A stretch of 64,000 nt of DNA from Chaetorhynchus papuensis (lineage: Eukaryota; Chordata; Aves; Passeriformes; Rhipiduridae), in contig VWYX01000366.1 in assembly GCA_013396525.1 (NCBI GenBank), positions 68,254 to 132,253 of the forward strand, given 5' to 3'. The position numbers were made by a program, and so were the translations under genes. Below are positions 1 to 11,449 of the stretch, one piece after another (positions within the stretch are counted from its first letter, which is position 1; every line of letters begins with the position of its first letter). A model generated the notes under the pieces. It was not told the DNA's origin and did not search any database. It worked only from the letters and a program-made list of their open reading frames with translations.

Positions 1-1333
1 ACCTGTCACTTTGCCTCTTGAGCTGTTTGTTCCAAGATAGATGCAAGATGTATTGGAGCTTGGGCATTCTGTCTTCTTGTACTGCTTGGTAACAGCAAAC
101 ATTCACACCACCAAAACATATAGTAAGTCAGGCTTTTTATTTCCCTGGCATAAACATTATACCAGGTACCTCACAGGTGAAAAAACTAAAGAGCTGGAAC
201 CACATGCATGTGATCATGGCCGTTTCACAGTTCTTTTCACAGCCAAAAGCACTTTGACACCTCAGTTTCATGGATCAGTACATGAGGCTTCACCATGTAG
301 TAACCCCCAAAACACTGTCATTTTGACAAATACATGTTGAACAGCAAAATATTCATATTTATTCTGTGCTTATGCAGGAGTTGACATTCTGCTTAAACAG
401 GCTTTTAAAATAATTTTATATAATATAAATTAATATATAAATATACAAATGTTGCATAAATGCTTATATATTTATATGTATTTTATATATGTTGTATGTA
501 GTATATATTTATGTTTGCAAAGCCCCTCAAATTTAAACTGAAATTACTATTTTTGTCAGCCTGGAGAAGACTCCAGGGAGACCCTGTAGCACCTTCAAGT
601 ACCTCAAGGGGGCCTGTGGGGGAGCTGGAGTTTTTATAAGGGCACGTAGTGACAGGACAAGGGGGAATGGCTTTAAACTGAAGGAAGGTGGACTTAGATG
701 AAATATTAGACAGAAATTCTTTACTGTGAGGGTGGTGAGGCACTGGAACAGCTTGTCCAGAGAAGTTGTGGATGCCTTATCCCTGGAATTGCTTCAGGCC
801 AGGTTGGATGGGGGCCTGGGCAACCTGGTCTAGTGAAAGGTGTCCCAGCCCATGGCAGGGGGGTTGGAACTAAATGATCTTTGAGGTCCCTTCCAGCCCA
901 AACCATTCTATGATTCAATGATACCGTGTAGGCACTTCTATAGCATGGCATCTATAAATCCCTGTACACTTATTCAGTGATTTTCAGCTCTCTGCATTTT
1001 GATAGCAAGTGCATAAAAATTTTTGCTTCATGGAGTCTGTGAGTAATTTCAGGTTGTTGAACCTTAGCTTATGTAGTTTCCTGCATATAGAGGAGGAGAG
1101 GAGCACTCAGCACAGAGAATCCCTTTTGTTCACTGAGCAGTGGCCCCAGCTGTTACATCAAAGAGGAGTTCTCACAGGGCTTCATGGCAATCACAGTGTA
1201 GAGAACAGAAAACCTTAGGCTAAGAGCTGTGTAGCCGTGAGAAAATGGAAAAATAATTCAAAGACTTCTGCCTCTTCTAATAGTGTGAATGTATTGTACG
1301 GGATGGAAAATTCCTTAACAGCAATTACATTAG
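1..1333 (+). other. E2F3 intron, 3' part (upstream exons off window)
   Basis: This non-coding stretch precedes the first visible E2F3 exon. It is AT-rich, with a strongly TA-rich patch around 410-510 (repeated TATATAAAT-like runs) and one CR1 LINE copy at about 558-922. I looked for the preceding E2F3 exon (the leucine-zipper end of the dimerisation region) and do not see it, so the intron extends beyond the left edge. The short open frames here show no recognisable protein. Confidence 0.75.
558..922 (+). repeat. CR1 LINE, 5'-truncated 3' end
   Basis: The block opens with a GCCTGGAGAAG-type motif and continues with the CR1 ORF2 C-terminal coding remnant, including GAGGCACTGGAACAGCTTG near 738. 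It ends in the characteristic CR1 3' tail: a GATCTTTGAGGTCCCTTCC segment followed by CCATTCTATGATTC. Orientation is therefore +, with only the last 365 bases of the element retained, as is usual for CR1. It lies inside an E2F3 intron about 400 bases upstream of an exon. Recognition is by eye from the known CR1 tail; the subfamily is not resolved. Confidence 0.92.
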
Positions 1334-1443
1334 CTTATGTGACGTATCAAGATATTCGAAAAATTAGTGGCCTTAAAGACCAAACTGTTATAGTTGTGAA
1401 AGCTCCTCCAGAAACAAGACTTGAAGTGCCTGACCCAGTGGAG
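1334..1443 (+). CDS. E2F3: E2F3 coding exon: dimerisation/marked-box region
   Basis: This internal exon encodes 36 complete codons plus two bases completing an alanine codon. It follows an AG acceptor at 1332-1333 and ends at GAG|GTAAGG. The peptide begins YVTYQDIRKISGLKDQ and continues through VIVVKAPPETRLEVPD, the strongly conserved E2F1-3 segment just after the leucine zipper, at the start of the marked box. E2F3 binds TTTSSCGC sites as a heterodimer with DP proteins and drives S-phase genes in the nucleus. The exon ends in phase 0 and joins exactly to the exon at 3717. The polypyrimidine tract is weak for a constitutive exon. Assignment to E2F3 rather than E2F1/2 rests mainly on the last exon and on CDKAL1 lying next door. 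Confidence 0.95.
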
Positions 1444-3716
1444 GTAAGGAGAACCTGGCATGTTCTGCCAGGTTATCTATCATTTTCCTACAGATGCTGT
1501 GTCTCCTGAGTCTTACTGAGGCCAGGCACACAGTCCTATATTCTAACAAATTTTAGGGATGTTTCTTTTAAAAAGGGGAAACTTTAAAAATCAGTTTACA
1601 CAGAAAATCGTTATTGTTCCTTTTCGCTCACTTTCAGATTTCTTCAGAGTAATACACACTATTTACAGATATTTTCTTTTGCAATACTTTATATAAAGAA
1701 AACCTCTTTATTGAAAATAGAAATTTCCTTGGTTTGTAACAGCGTAAAACCTTTCTCAGATTCAGCTTTGTTATTTTGGTTAAAAAGTTAATGGATAATG
1801 CCTTAAGCATCTTAATGACTCCTATAACTGATACCCTAATTTATTTAAACATATGTTTTCATGTAGGAATTTCTTTTCTGAAAATTGCAGTTATTGTAGA
1901 AATTAGTGGTTTACTCCTAGAACACGTTCTCACCCTTCCTTCTTTCATCATCATTGGCACTTACTTTAATTCTCACTTAAGAAGAGACACCCAAATATGT
2001 TGGGCAAATGGGAATAATGGACAGAAACCACTGGTTTAGAGATTCAAAAAATGTACCTAATTTCTTCACTCAAGGAGCAGCTAGAGATGGGGCTAACCCC
2101 ACAAATACTGCTGTGTTTTGTTCATACCTGTGCCTTAATCCTTCATCCCTGCACTGGGCCAGTGGGCTCAGCGATACCTGCTGCCCTGTAGGCAGGAACA
2201 GGCTCTGGATTCCTTGTCTCTTCTTTTCCCTAAGATTATCCTGCACTTGCTTAGACCCATTATGGTTTCCATCCTTCTTTTTTTCTTTCTCTGCCTTTGT
2301 CCTTACTTTCCCCTTTGAACCCTGTTACAGGTTTTGGCAGGAAGAATAAATCATTTTGCTGCAATGAGGAAAGCATGTCTTTTATCAATATTCATAAATA
2401 TGTACTGTTATTGTTGTTTGCTTTCCTGCTTCTTTCCCCTGGGCATTATGCTTTGATTTTTAATTGAGTGAAATCAGGCAGACAGGGAGAGATGCACACA
2501 ATCATTAAAATTAGTGCTTAGACCTCCCTTATCCTCTATACCCAACTTATTTGATTTTCAGCTTCAGGCAGTAAGGTCCTATTTCTTTCTGTCACTTGCA
2601 GTTACATTTCAGTGTTCTTTTTTCGCATACCTCAGTCACTCAATAGTACCTTCCTTCTTCAGTTCCTGCTCTTCCCATCTCCTTTTTTCCTAATTATCTA
2701 TAGTATTGCCCTAAGTACTCTTAACTGTTTTCTCTGCCCTGGGAAACCCCCATTCAGCTGCTGTTCTCTGTATTTGTAAGCGCTGTCTATTGTGTTGCAT
2801 AACTGTCAGAACCCAAATAATATGAAGAACATTTTGTCAAAGGGCACAAAAGGAAGTATTTCAAACAAGTCTGCAAAGAGGTACCTAATGCCTGTATTCA
2901 TGCTTTTTAGAAAACTATTAATGCAATACAGCAGGAGCAGGTTTATTTGTAACCAGAGTAATTTATGATTTTCCATCATAACGCAAAGAGCACCTTTGCA
3001 GGTTTTCTGTGCCTAGGTCATGTTGGTTTATTGCTTCAGTGTGTGAAAGTTAAGAAAAAAATGTAACTTCTTGTGACAAATTAGCAGTTCCCATTCAGAA
3101 CCTCCATCAAAATCACTGCCTTGAGGGGGCAAAAGGACTTAAATAAGTTTGGGTGAAGAAAATGGCATCTGGCTCAGGGTTTTTGTTGTTATTTGGAAAC
3201 GTTGCCTGATAAATAGGTGAACTTACATGTAGATATTTGAGTTCAGTTGAATAAATGCTGAAGGCTTTTGGGAGAGTGGGAAAAATGTTTTGGCATATTT
3301 TTAAAGCAGAAACATTTACACAAATGCATCCAATATTATTGTTATGAATAATAATAAAACCTGTGACTTGCATCCCACAGCTCCATTCCATCAGAATGCT
3401 CCAGGCTATTGTGGTTGTAAGAAAATGTTAGGAGTTTAATCCTTTATACCTCCCTTCTTATGATATGACACACAAAACGGTGGGATTTTGAGATTTGTGC
3501 ACCACAGTGGGAAAAGTTTTTATGTTCTAGTCTGCAAGATACCTCAGCCAAACCTTTCACATCTCAGAAAAAAAAGGCTTGGTGTTCTTCTCAGGTTCTT
3601 TTGATTAGTAAAACTGTACTCAAACACTCACAACCCAGTAAGAATTTTCTCAGTGTCATCATTGTTCTGTTGTGTTCATTGGTGTAATGCCATTCTGATG
3701 TTTGTTCTGTTAGCAG
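1444..3716 (+). other. E2F3 intron
   Basis: This 2.27-kb intron has a GTAAGG donor at 1444 and a TAGCAG acceptor just before 3717. It is AT-rich unique-looking sequence with pyrimidine-rich patches around 2200-2330 and 2560-2720. I recognise no CR1, LTR or RNA gene in it. Short open frames such as 2008-2349 and 3113-3391 on the opposite strand have no recognisable homology and look like chance. Confidence 0.85.
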
Positions 3717-3852
3717 AGTGCATTGATTCATTTATCCAGTACTCAAGGACCTATTGAAGTTTATCTGTGCCCGGAGGAAAATGATGCCCTCAGTCCAATG
3801 AAAACCTATAGTCAGGACCACAATGGAAATATCTCCAAAACCATTTCCAAAG
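3717..3852 (+). CDS. E2F3: E2F3 coding exon: marked box
   Basis: This 136-nt exon (45 codons plus one base) sits between a TAGCAG acceptor and an AAAG|GTAAAA donor. It encodes HLSSTQGPIEVYLCPEE followed by an SPMKT and QDHNGNI segment, matching the E2F3 marked-box end and the E2F3-type linker. The marked box contributes to DP dimer contacts and gives E2F family members their partner and promoter specificity. Phase 0 on entry agrees with the preceding exon. Phase 1 on exit leaves a G that combines with AA at 4566 to make a glutamate codon. The DNA shows an intact frame with no stops. Relative to the mammalian protein as I recall it, the linker after the marked box is the variable part. Confidence 0.96.
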
Positions 3853-4565
3853 GTAAAATTATTTCTTTGCAATACTAATGGCCGTTCTTCAAGCTTTTAT
3901 TCAAGGTTTTTAATTTTGAACTTTGTATTTCCAGCTCTTCCTCTTTGGCTTTATTTTTCTAAGAAGTGAAAAGCTGAGGCATCAGTTTTTCACTACGCAT
4001 TTCTGGTTTATGTAGTGGGAAATATGTTTTCCTTTACATCATTTGTTTAGAATAAGTTTCCTGTTTGCATATCATATGAAACCAAAGTGTATGCAATATT
4101 GAAGAAAAAAACAGTTTTGTTCCTTTTAAGTTTTCAAATTGGACAGTAGCAGGAAAGATCCATCTCAACACAAGAGGCAGAAATCGCTGCGTATGAGTAT
4201 ATGTGAAGCTACATTGCTTCACTGATGACATTTGTTATCTAGAAAGTTCAGTTTTGACTATGAACTCCACTGAAAAATGGGCATCTCACTATGCTTGATT
4301 TATTTCCCCCTGTAGTTGTTCAAATCTTGTAAGATAACTTTTTAATAGAAAAGTCAGAGATGATAGCAACGTTCATTTTTGAGAAGCCCTTTGTAACATA
4401 TCAGAAAAAAGCTAGAATTATATGGAGGTCATTTTTTTATTGTTGCAATGGTGCTTTTATGAAAGGCTCTTTATGCAGTGGTTCCTTTGTTTGATCTGCG
4501 TCTGATATTTCTACTGATATTAAAGGTGGCATCTTTTATTTTTTTTCCTCTCCCTCCTCTTACAG
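3853..4565 (+). other. E2F3 last intron
   Basis: This 713-base intron runs from the GTAAAA donor to a strong acceptor, a long T/C tract (4535-4560) ending TTACAG at 4565. It is AT-rich. I see no repeat or RNA gene in it. Confidence 0.88.
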
Positions 4566-4831
4566 AAGTGGCTTCTGCTAACTCAGGACAAGGTGACTGC
4601 TCAGTAAATATGGCAACAATCTCTCCACTGGCTTCTCCAGCCAACCTTCTACAGCAGACCGAGGACCAAATTCCCTCAAACTTTGAAGGACCGTTTGTGA
4701 ATTTGCTGCCTCCTCTGCTTCAGGAAGATTACTTGCTGAGCCTTGGGGATGAAGAAGGCATCAGTGACCTCTTTGATGCTTATGATTTAGAGAAACTTCC
4801 TTCACTGATGGATGAATTTATATACAGCTGA
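4566..4831 (+). CDS. E2F3: E2F3 terminal coding exon: transactivation and RB-binding domain
   Basis: The last coding exon enters in phase 1 and ends at TGA (4829-4831). It encodes a serine/threonine-rich start (DCSV, SPLASPANLLQQTEDQIPS), then GPFVNLLPPLLQEDYLLSL and the acidic EEGISDLFDAYDLEKLP motif. The leucine/acidic EGI-DLFD core is the pocket-binding motif through which RB family proteins mask the E2F activation domain. The SPLASPANLLQQTEDQIPS segment is distinctive for E2F3. The extreme C terminus (SLMDEFIYS) differs slightly from the mammalian protein as I remember it. The open frame extends upstream into the intron, but the T/C tract and TTACAG acceptor fix the exon start at 4566. 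Confidence 0.97.
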
Positions 4832-5502
4832 TTGTCTTAAGTGCTGTTCGTATCTAAACTATGTTTTTAATGGAATCAAAAAACCTGCCGTCGTTCAGAG
4901 TTGTCCTCTACTCACCCTAAAATAGCATTATTAAATAAACTAGGCTCCTGAACAGTGCTGATACTTTGAGTACTCCCTATAATACTATGAGAAACAACAG
5001 AAGGCATTTACAGCAGAGCCTTCTCCTTGACCCTGAGCTCCAGTGCCTTGCGAGTCAGCAGGTGCAAGCAGGTGACTGTAAATGTTTTGTCTTCACACTC
5101 CCCCAGTCTCTGCTTACCGTGACAAGTGGGCTTACGGAGAAGGGCTTCGTGAACTGGTTTAGTCCTAAATAGCAATTTTATAATAGTATTTCAGGTCGTG
5201 CCTTCTGCAGAGAATGCATGTCTTTTGAGTGTCACAACATGGATTGTACATGCAGTGAACGTGAATATGAAGTAATGCAAAAGAGTGGAATGGGATTCTT
5301 CAGCTACTTGTGGGAATGTTTAAATTGCTGTCATAATGCTCATTTTGAGCTGTGTATATGTCTCATTATGAGGTCAAATACTTATGTCCTTAAAAGCTTT
5401 TAATGAAAAAAAAAATACACTGTAAATGTAGTGTATATTGCAGATATTGAAAAGTATAAAGTTCTGCCACTTCTTGTAGTAATCGCAGATTTTTAAAAAT
5501 GC

Positions 5503-5506
5503 TTGT

Positions 5507-5537
<31 letters not shown>
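5503..5537 (+). repeat. TG dinucleotide microsatellite in the E2F3 3' UTR
   Basis: About 17 nearly perfect TG units, with one TA interruption near 5510, lie in the transcribed strand of the 3' UTR. The tract is likely length-polymorphic. Confidence 0.97.
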
Positions 5538-6264
5538 AAAGTAGTTTTTGTTGGTTGTTTTTTTTAAACTAGAACGAAGATGCACAGTTCAATTTTACTG
5601 CCCCCAGTGTGCATTAGAACTGGTACATGAATTTTTGTGGTACTAAGTGGGGCTTCATGTTAAGTGCCTACTAGAGATGCACTGTGGGTTTTTCCCTCTA
5701 TGGAAAACACTTATGCCAAGCTTTGTTTGTTCAATATATCATATTTATCTCAGTGGGTTAGCTTCCTCTGCTTACAGCTTTTTATAATTCTCTTCGCCAG
5801 CAAAATGGAACTAATTTTTTTCCAAAGTACATAACTGTAAGTACCACATCAACTGAATTGCATTTATTTTTTTGAAGATCTTTGCTAGTATAGTATAGTA
5901 CCAATATTTATTTTTTGAACGTCAAAGGAATTCTAAAGAAGTCTTAAATAATTTTTTTTTTTCATGAGTGTAAAATATTTTGCCATGTTCTGGGCTAAAT
6001 TAATGTAATGTTGATTAGATGATGCCCATATAATCTTTTTGTTTGCATTACTGTTGTGCTTATCTGACATACTCAGAAAATTAGTACTATTTGTACTGTA
6101 GTAGAATATTATGTATGCAGGTTTTCTGGTACCATTGAGTTGCTGCTATGAAAGCTCACACACGAAAAGGCAAGAAGTCACAGTACTAATAAGGAAACTG
6201 TATGACTGTGTGGGTTTTGGAATATAACAAATGTATAAAGGGCAACACATAAAGAACTGTTAAA

Positions 6265-6272
6265 CAGTGTTA
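6265..6272 (+). promoter_or_regulatory. miR-141/200a-type 8mer seed match, E2F3 3' UTR
   Basis: CAGTGTTA is the 8-base match expected for the miR-141/200a seed. E2F3 is an established target of the miR-200 family in mammals. Only the seed match is seen here; accessibility and use in birds are inferred. Confidence 0.45.
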
Positions 6273-6395
6273 AGTGTGTGTTTATATGTACAAATGTTTG
6301 CATAGATCATTCAGCAGTTGTATTTAATTTGATATATGTTCTCAACTCACACTTTAGTTATCTAGCAGTTTTGTACAATAGAATTAATTTGTAAA

Positions 6396-6403
6396 CACTG
6401 CCA
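6396..6403 (+). promoter_or_regulatory. miR-34/449-type 8mer seed match, E2F3 3' UTR
   Basis: CACTGCCA is the 8-base target type for the miR-34/449 seed. miR-34a repression of E2F3 is well described in mammals. It lies 55 bases upstream of a Pumilio-type element. Function is inferred from the match and from family knowledge. Confidence 0.5.
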
Positions 6404-6457
6404 GAATATTTTCTAGCTGGTTTGTAATTTTTTTAAGAGTTTTTTTAGATGTGGATC

Positions 6458-6465
6458 TGTAAATA
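6458..6465 (+). promoter_or_regulatory. Pumilio response element, E2F3 3' UTR (first)
   Basis: TGTAAATA matches the PUM consensus TGTANATA exactly. Pumilio proteins are reported to cooperate with microRNAs on the mammalian E2F3 3' UTR, and the proximity to the miR-34-type site fits that model. Confidence 0.5.
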
Positions 6466-6546
6466 AAATTGTAGTATTTAAAGTTTTTGTCTTGTGGAAG
6501 AGGAAGGTAAAAGTTGTGTGAGCATGAAGATTTGTGAGACAAAGGG

Positions 6547-6553
6547 GCACTTT
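6547..6553 (+). promoter_or_regulatory. miR-17/20-type 7mer seed match, E2F3 3' UTR
   Basis: GCACTTT is complementary to the miR-17/20/106 seed. E2F-miR-17 feedback is established in mammals. A 7mer alone is weak evidence. Confidence 0.35.
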
Positions 6554-6760
6554 TGCGAGGGAAGAGAAAATGAAGACTAACGCAGACCATCTTTTTTTTG
6601 TACAAATTAAACACTTGTCCCAATGTGTGTGGGCAAAATACTAATCTAATTTAGCTTTGCATTGTATGCTAGTTTAAAAAAAAAACAAACAAAACAAACC
6701 TCTGTAAAATACTGTAAAAAAAAGGAAAAAAACAACAAAAAAAGCTTTTATGGTGAGTTT

Positions 6761-6768
6761 TGTAAATA
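6761..6768 (+). promoter_or_regulatory. Pumilio response element, E2F3 3' UTR (second)
   Basis: This is a second exact TGTAAATA, about 70 bases upstream of the poly(A) signals. Two perfect elements in one UTR strengthen the case for Pumilio control of this transcript. Confidence 0.5.
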
Positions 6769-6831
6769 GATTTATTAAAGGGTGACCTGTTCTCTAGCTG
6801 TGATCTTACCACTTCAAATGGATGTAATTTG

Positions 6832-6862
6832 AATAAATTTTGTATGGTAATGAATCAATAAA
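6832..6862 (+). terminator. Paired AATAAA polyadenylation signals, E2F3
   Basis: AATAAA occurs at 6832-6837 and 6857-6862, followed by T-rich sequence with TTTTTTTT near 6908. Cleavage is expected about 15-30 bases downstream of whichever signal is used. This is the best-supported end of the E2F3 transcript in the window. Confidence 0.7.
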
Positions 6863-6885
6863 AATGAAATTTTTTAAAGACTTTA

Positions 6886-9720
6886 GATTTGTATACAGCT
6901 ATTTAAATTTTTTTTTACTCTTGGTGCCTGTCATACTGTTCCTTGAAACCTGTTACTGTTTTCATTATTAGTGCAAACACTTACTTGACACCAGATAGTT
7001 TCAATCCCATTTATTTACGATGCCAACAATAAGTTCAGCGGGCTTTTTTAAGCCAGAGTGAAACAAGAAGAAAAGACATGTGTTAAGAGACACAGCAGGT
7101 GATCCAGAGGTTGGGATAATACAAGTTTATTTTTATTTATTCCCTCTCCTCTCATATGAATTAGAAACAGACTTCTTGCAAACTTCATAGAAATTGTGTT
7201 ATTGTAGGAGTAAATCACAGGGAAGCAGTTGTTGGGGATCTGCTTAACCTTCCTACTGATAATTCTCCAGAAGTTTCCTAATAGTAGCTTTGAAAAGAAG
7301 TTGTGTTTTCTTGAGTCACTTCCAACAGCCCCTTGTGCCAGACCTGTATTTATAAACTTGTACGTCTTTTCTGGAATTGCTGCAGCACCTTTCTAGATAC
7401 ACGCCATCCATCAATTGCAAGAAAAAAGAAAAATTTTTTTTAAAAATCAGGATAATAAAATCACAGTAATGTGGTTGTGTGCTTAAATGTTGTAATGTTG
7501 TACCTCTGAGCAAGTCATTTGTATCTTGTCAACTTCCTGCACACTAGGAGAAGGCTATTCCTTTCTCTGTGCGTATTCAAACATCTCCACACTTGCAGTA
7601 CTGAAAGGAAGATTACAAAGGTCCTCTCTATATTCTTAATAAATAATAAAGGAGGGCTAGATGGCTGTGTTCTCTGATCTCCCTTTGCAGCAGAGGTGGC
7701 AATAAATATCTGCTGTACCTCCCAGGCCTGTTCTCAGTTTCTCTATTCTACTGCTGCCATAAGCACTTTTTTATTTGCTCCTAGAATCTGCTACGGGTTA
7801 CCAGTTTTCATGTAATTTTCCCCTCTCCTTCCTTCTACTTTCTGTATCTGCTTTGCAAACTTGCCATGTGCTGAGGTGCAGGATAAAAAAACCAGCCAGT
7901 TAAAATACTTAGTCCTGCTCCTCTGGGCTAGCATGGTTATTCAGTGTACAAGTACTAGTTTCAGGGGGCTGTATGTGCAGCATTCCTTGGCTGCCAGCAG
8001 ATGGAAGAGGTTTTGGAAAAATCTGTGAAAATGGCCTGAATGATAGGCAACTATTTATTACTTTACACATAGGAAAGGAGTTTGAAAGTAAAAAGGGGGG
8101 TTCATGCTCTTGAACCTACAGTAAGAACTCATCCACCTACAAATGACAAGAAACAGTCACTTTATATTCCTTTTGACTTATACCTGAAAGAATAAATTGC
8201 ACCTTGGTCTTGATGCAGACATGAACATTTTTGTTGTAGAAAGAAAGTATGAAGGATATGTCAGGTACTTTCTGTAGCGTGAAACACAGCTGCATGTTTA
8301 AAAGCACCAAATTTAGTATATGTCTTTTTTTTTTACTCCCATATAAAACACAGTTAATGCACAAAGCCATTGGTGTTCCTGGAGCCAACAATTCTCAACA
8401 TTAAGTGAACCATGAGCCTGTAGAGCAAAGTCAATGCAGAGATATTAACCAAAGCATAAACAAGTAGCATTCATCACCCCATTCTGCTTCTCTTGCTGAA
8501 GCAGGATCTGCCTACATATTACTCTACAGCTAAGCAATGATCAGGATAATGCTTGGCCTTTATGAAGTCTGGGAGCTTCTTTACCCACTGTGTTCTTTCT
8601 AAAACTTGACAGGGAGAGAGTGTCACATATAACAGGAAAAATGGATTGTTACCAGTTCTGAGTGGTGCTGAATGTTGTTCACAAATCATCAGCCAGATTC
8701 TCGTACATGTCAAGAATAGAGGGAAAAAAAAATCTAATTTCCTGTATCTCTTTTAGGACTCTCCATTTTTTTTCTGAAATCCTTCCCATCTATTTCCACC
8801 CAGAACTGATGTTGGTTATCAGAGAATAAGGTTGCCATATAAAAATTGAGCCCTCACCTCCCGGGCTGTTTTCCTTCCCTAAGGATGTTAGCTGAGATCC
8901 TCTAAACCAACTAAGGATGCATCTTCTACTAACCAGGAGCTGAATTTGAGATTTGGATTTTATTTTCCCAGTAGTTTTTTTTTATTTTTCCAACTATCTA
9001 CTCCTGCAAAACCTCTGACTTCAGTTGGTAACCCAGTCTGAGGCTAATGTCTTTGAGTCTACCAGGCCTGAAGAGTAGGAAGTCAGGTCTGCAGGCAACT
9101 TGGAAAGGATGTAATCTAAAGCTCTTCTTTAGACACTCAAGGAACTGGAGCATGTCTGCTGCCAGCCCAGAGAAGGCCAGTACTGCAAGTTGTACTCCCA
9201 GCCACTGTCACATAAAAAGCAGTTTTCCCAGGCAGATATGGATAAACTTCCTTCCTGTGATCAGGAGGTGGTAGGGAATCTGCTTCCTTCTCTACCTGCT
9301 ACCTGCTGTCTGATGCAAGCTTTATTTGTTACTATGAACATGCTACAAACCAGCTTAGGCTGGTGAGCTTCAGAAGCACTGGGAGAGTGCCTTCCACGTT
9401 GTGGCTACAGCCTAGGGCTCAGCACGACTCTGCTGGCACAAGGGCTACTTGAGACTATGAATTCTTGGCAGCGGGACAAAGTAAAGGCTCTGCTGGATCA
9501 TGCTGGGACTGATCAGCGTGGCCTATTTATGTCACTAGATATGGGACTCGTGGGTTATTCCTGCCTGGGAGCTGCTCTTGGAGATCACTGCCTCCCCTCA
9601 ATGAGTAGCGTTGGTCAGTGTTGGCCATTTGGAGATTTTTGGTTATGTCTTGCAGGCTGTCTGGACTTTGCTCTTTAAGTCAGCCTGATGCCTTAAGAGG
9701 CCTCCTAGAAAACAGAGACT
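6886..9720. other. Intergenic spacer, E2F3 to CDKAL1 (first part)
   Basis: This is unique-looking, AT-rich sequence without a recognisable gene. Additional AATAAA motifs occur around 7640. Short open frames on both strands (for example 8137-8391 on the minus strand and 9047-9274 on the plus) match nothing I know. No CR1 tail is visible. Confidence 0.7.
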
Positions 9721-10270
9721 AGACAGGAGTAAGGGAATAAAGGTGGGGATTTATCTGAAGGGCCTTCAAAGGTACACCCTGGGGAGCCAGAGGCTGCTGC
9801 CAAAATGGACCCCAAGATGGACAACAGGTCATGAGTTCTTTACACCTTTATAGGTTTGGTTCATTTGCACACCAGGGTTAATTCTCCAATTAAAGCTTCA
9901 GTTTAATGATGTCATTCCTCTCAGCTTGCCCCTCTTAGAGGCTTTTGGTTTATACTTTTTGGGCCTAGGACAGTCTGGGTGTCCTTGAAGAGCAGGCCCA
10001 GAGAGGCTTTGTTATGTCTACCCAGCACGAGAGGGCAGAAATTAACAGGCTGCAAGAAACTTCAGAGTTACACACTAAGCAGTACAGGATTTGAAAAATA
10101 TAAAAGTTAAAACCTAAGGCATCAAGCCATAAACCACCACTGGTGTGTGCCCGGTCAGGTTTAACCAGAGCAGGAACGCTTGGCTGGGGGGGACAGCTGT
10201 GAGGTAGCGCAGTGCAGGGCTCCCAGAACAGTGATGCTGAATTCAAGGACTGCATGTGAGATACTTTGAA
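9721..10270. mobile_element. Candidate endogenous retroviral LTR-like repeat
   Basis: This block differs in texture from its surroundings. It contains segments I associate from memory with dispersed avian LTRs: GGGCCTTCAAAGGTACACCC near 9760, a CTTTACACCTTTATAGGTTT segment near 9840, and a TATAAAAG box-like motif near 10098. AATAAAGG occurs at 9737. I see no gag/pol/env coding sequence beside it, so if it is an LTR it is solo or fragmentary. Boundaries and orientation are uncertain, and the call rests on remembered resemblance rather than a search. Confidence 0.42.
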
Positions 10271-11449
10271 CATGGGAAAATGACAAGAAAAACGAAGAGA
10301 ATTGCTAACCTTATCAGGCAGCAGTTAAAATGCTGATTGGTGGTATAGATACCATTATTACTGCCCTAGTAAGGACTTCTTACACCACAGGAGGAGGTCT
10401 GAAATAAATCAACGTGGCCACCCATTTGGAAATATTTTCCTCCATTTTCTCCTGGGCTAAAAATGCCACAAAAGTAACAAATTGCACATTACACAGTGTC
10501 TCGCTGACAGAATCTCTGGAAAGTACTTGCGTGCTTAAACAAAGACCAAACAGGAAGGCAAATGTATCTTACACTGTAACAATGACTCTACCATGAGACC
10601 AGGGTGATATTAATAGTGCTCAGTCCTGCTCAGAATGATTTGTTCTTAAGCACTGATTTAAATGAAGTGCTTATTTCTTTCTGTCCCAGTTCCCTTCTTT
10701 AAATCTCTCCTGTTCATTGTCCACATTTTCTTTTTTCTTTTTCTTTTTTTTTTCCTGTGGGCATTGTCAGATAAGCATTACATAAAATAAGCACTAGTTT
10801 GTAGGAAAAGGAGAGGGAAATAATATTTGTAATTAGAAGATGCCACATTTTATCTGCAAGTGGACCAACAGACCTATTATGGAATACATCCAGTGTTTTC
10901 ATTAAATTTCCCCCCAGTTCCAGGGAGACTATAATCTCCTTTTTTAAGAGTAAACTGACTCCAAAGGCTCCTTCTAAAGAGAGAAACTTAATGTTTGAAA
11001 TGCCACTACAGGAAGTAGTTTTTGCATTCCAAAGCTGACTACCTCAAAATAAAATATGTTAAAGAAAGATACAATATAAACAATAGTTTTAGGTTAACTG
11101 TGCATATTAAAGACAAAGCAATAATATTATGCTCACTCTGTACAACACTTTGATCACCAAGGACACTGCACACTTAATCTGCTCAGAGCTTTGGCTTCAG
11201 CCATCCAAGTCCGAACAACCACACTGGTGTTTTACTAAATATCAACCAGAAAAGTTTGGAGGAAAACAGTGCCAGAAACTCTAGCCATCTGATACTAAAT
11301 ATTTTGACCAATATCGTTTAGACTACTCAGCAAAGTTGCTACTAGCATTGTATTTTGAAGAAATTAACGATTAAAAATAATAATAAAGAAAGGGCGTTGT
11401 GGCCACATGAGGCGTGAATAGCTCATCACCCATTCGGATCAGATACAGC
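10271..11449. other. Intergenic spacer upstream of the CDKAL1 promoter
   Basis: AT-rich sequence leads into the CpG island. A pyrimidine-rich run lies at 10726-10756. CpGs begin to appear from about 11395. I see no gene or recognisable repeat. Confidence 0.7.

Larger units (their letters stand above)
4832..6885 (+). other. E2F3: E2F3 3' UTR
   Basis: About 2 kb of AT-rich sequence follows the E2F3 stop with no further recognisable exon. It ends at two close AATAAA signals. Inside are a TG microsatellite, an A-rich stretch (6676-6740), seed-type matches for miR-141/200a, miR-34 and miR-17 family microRNAs, and two TGTAAATA Pumilio elements. The length is somewhat shorter than the roughly 3 kb human UTR. 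The end point is inferred from the poly(A) signals; an earlier AATAAA at about 4935 could give a short isoform. Open frames within it are not supported as coding. Confidence 0.8.

Noticed and set aside
4934..4939. Early AATAAA about 100 bases after the E2F3 stop as the main poly(A) signal
   Set aside because: The paired signals at 6832-6862 fit a long regulated UTR better. The early one might serve a minor short isoform, but nothing here proves it.
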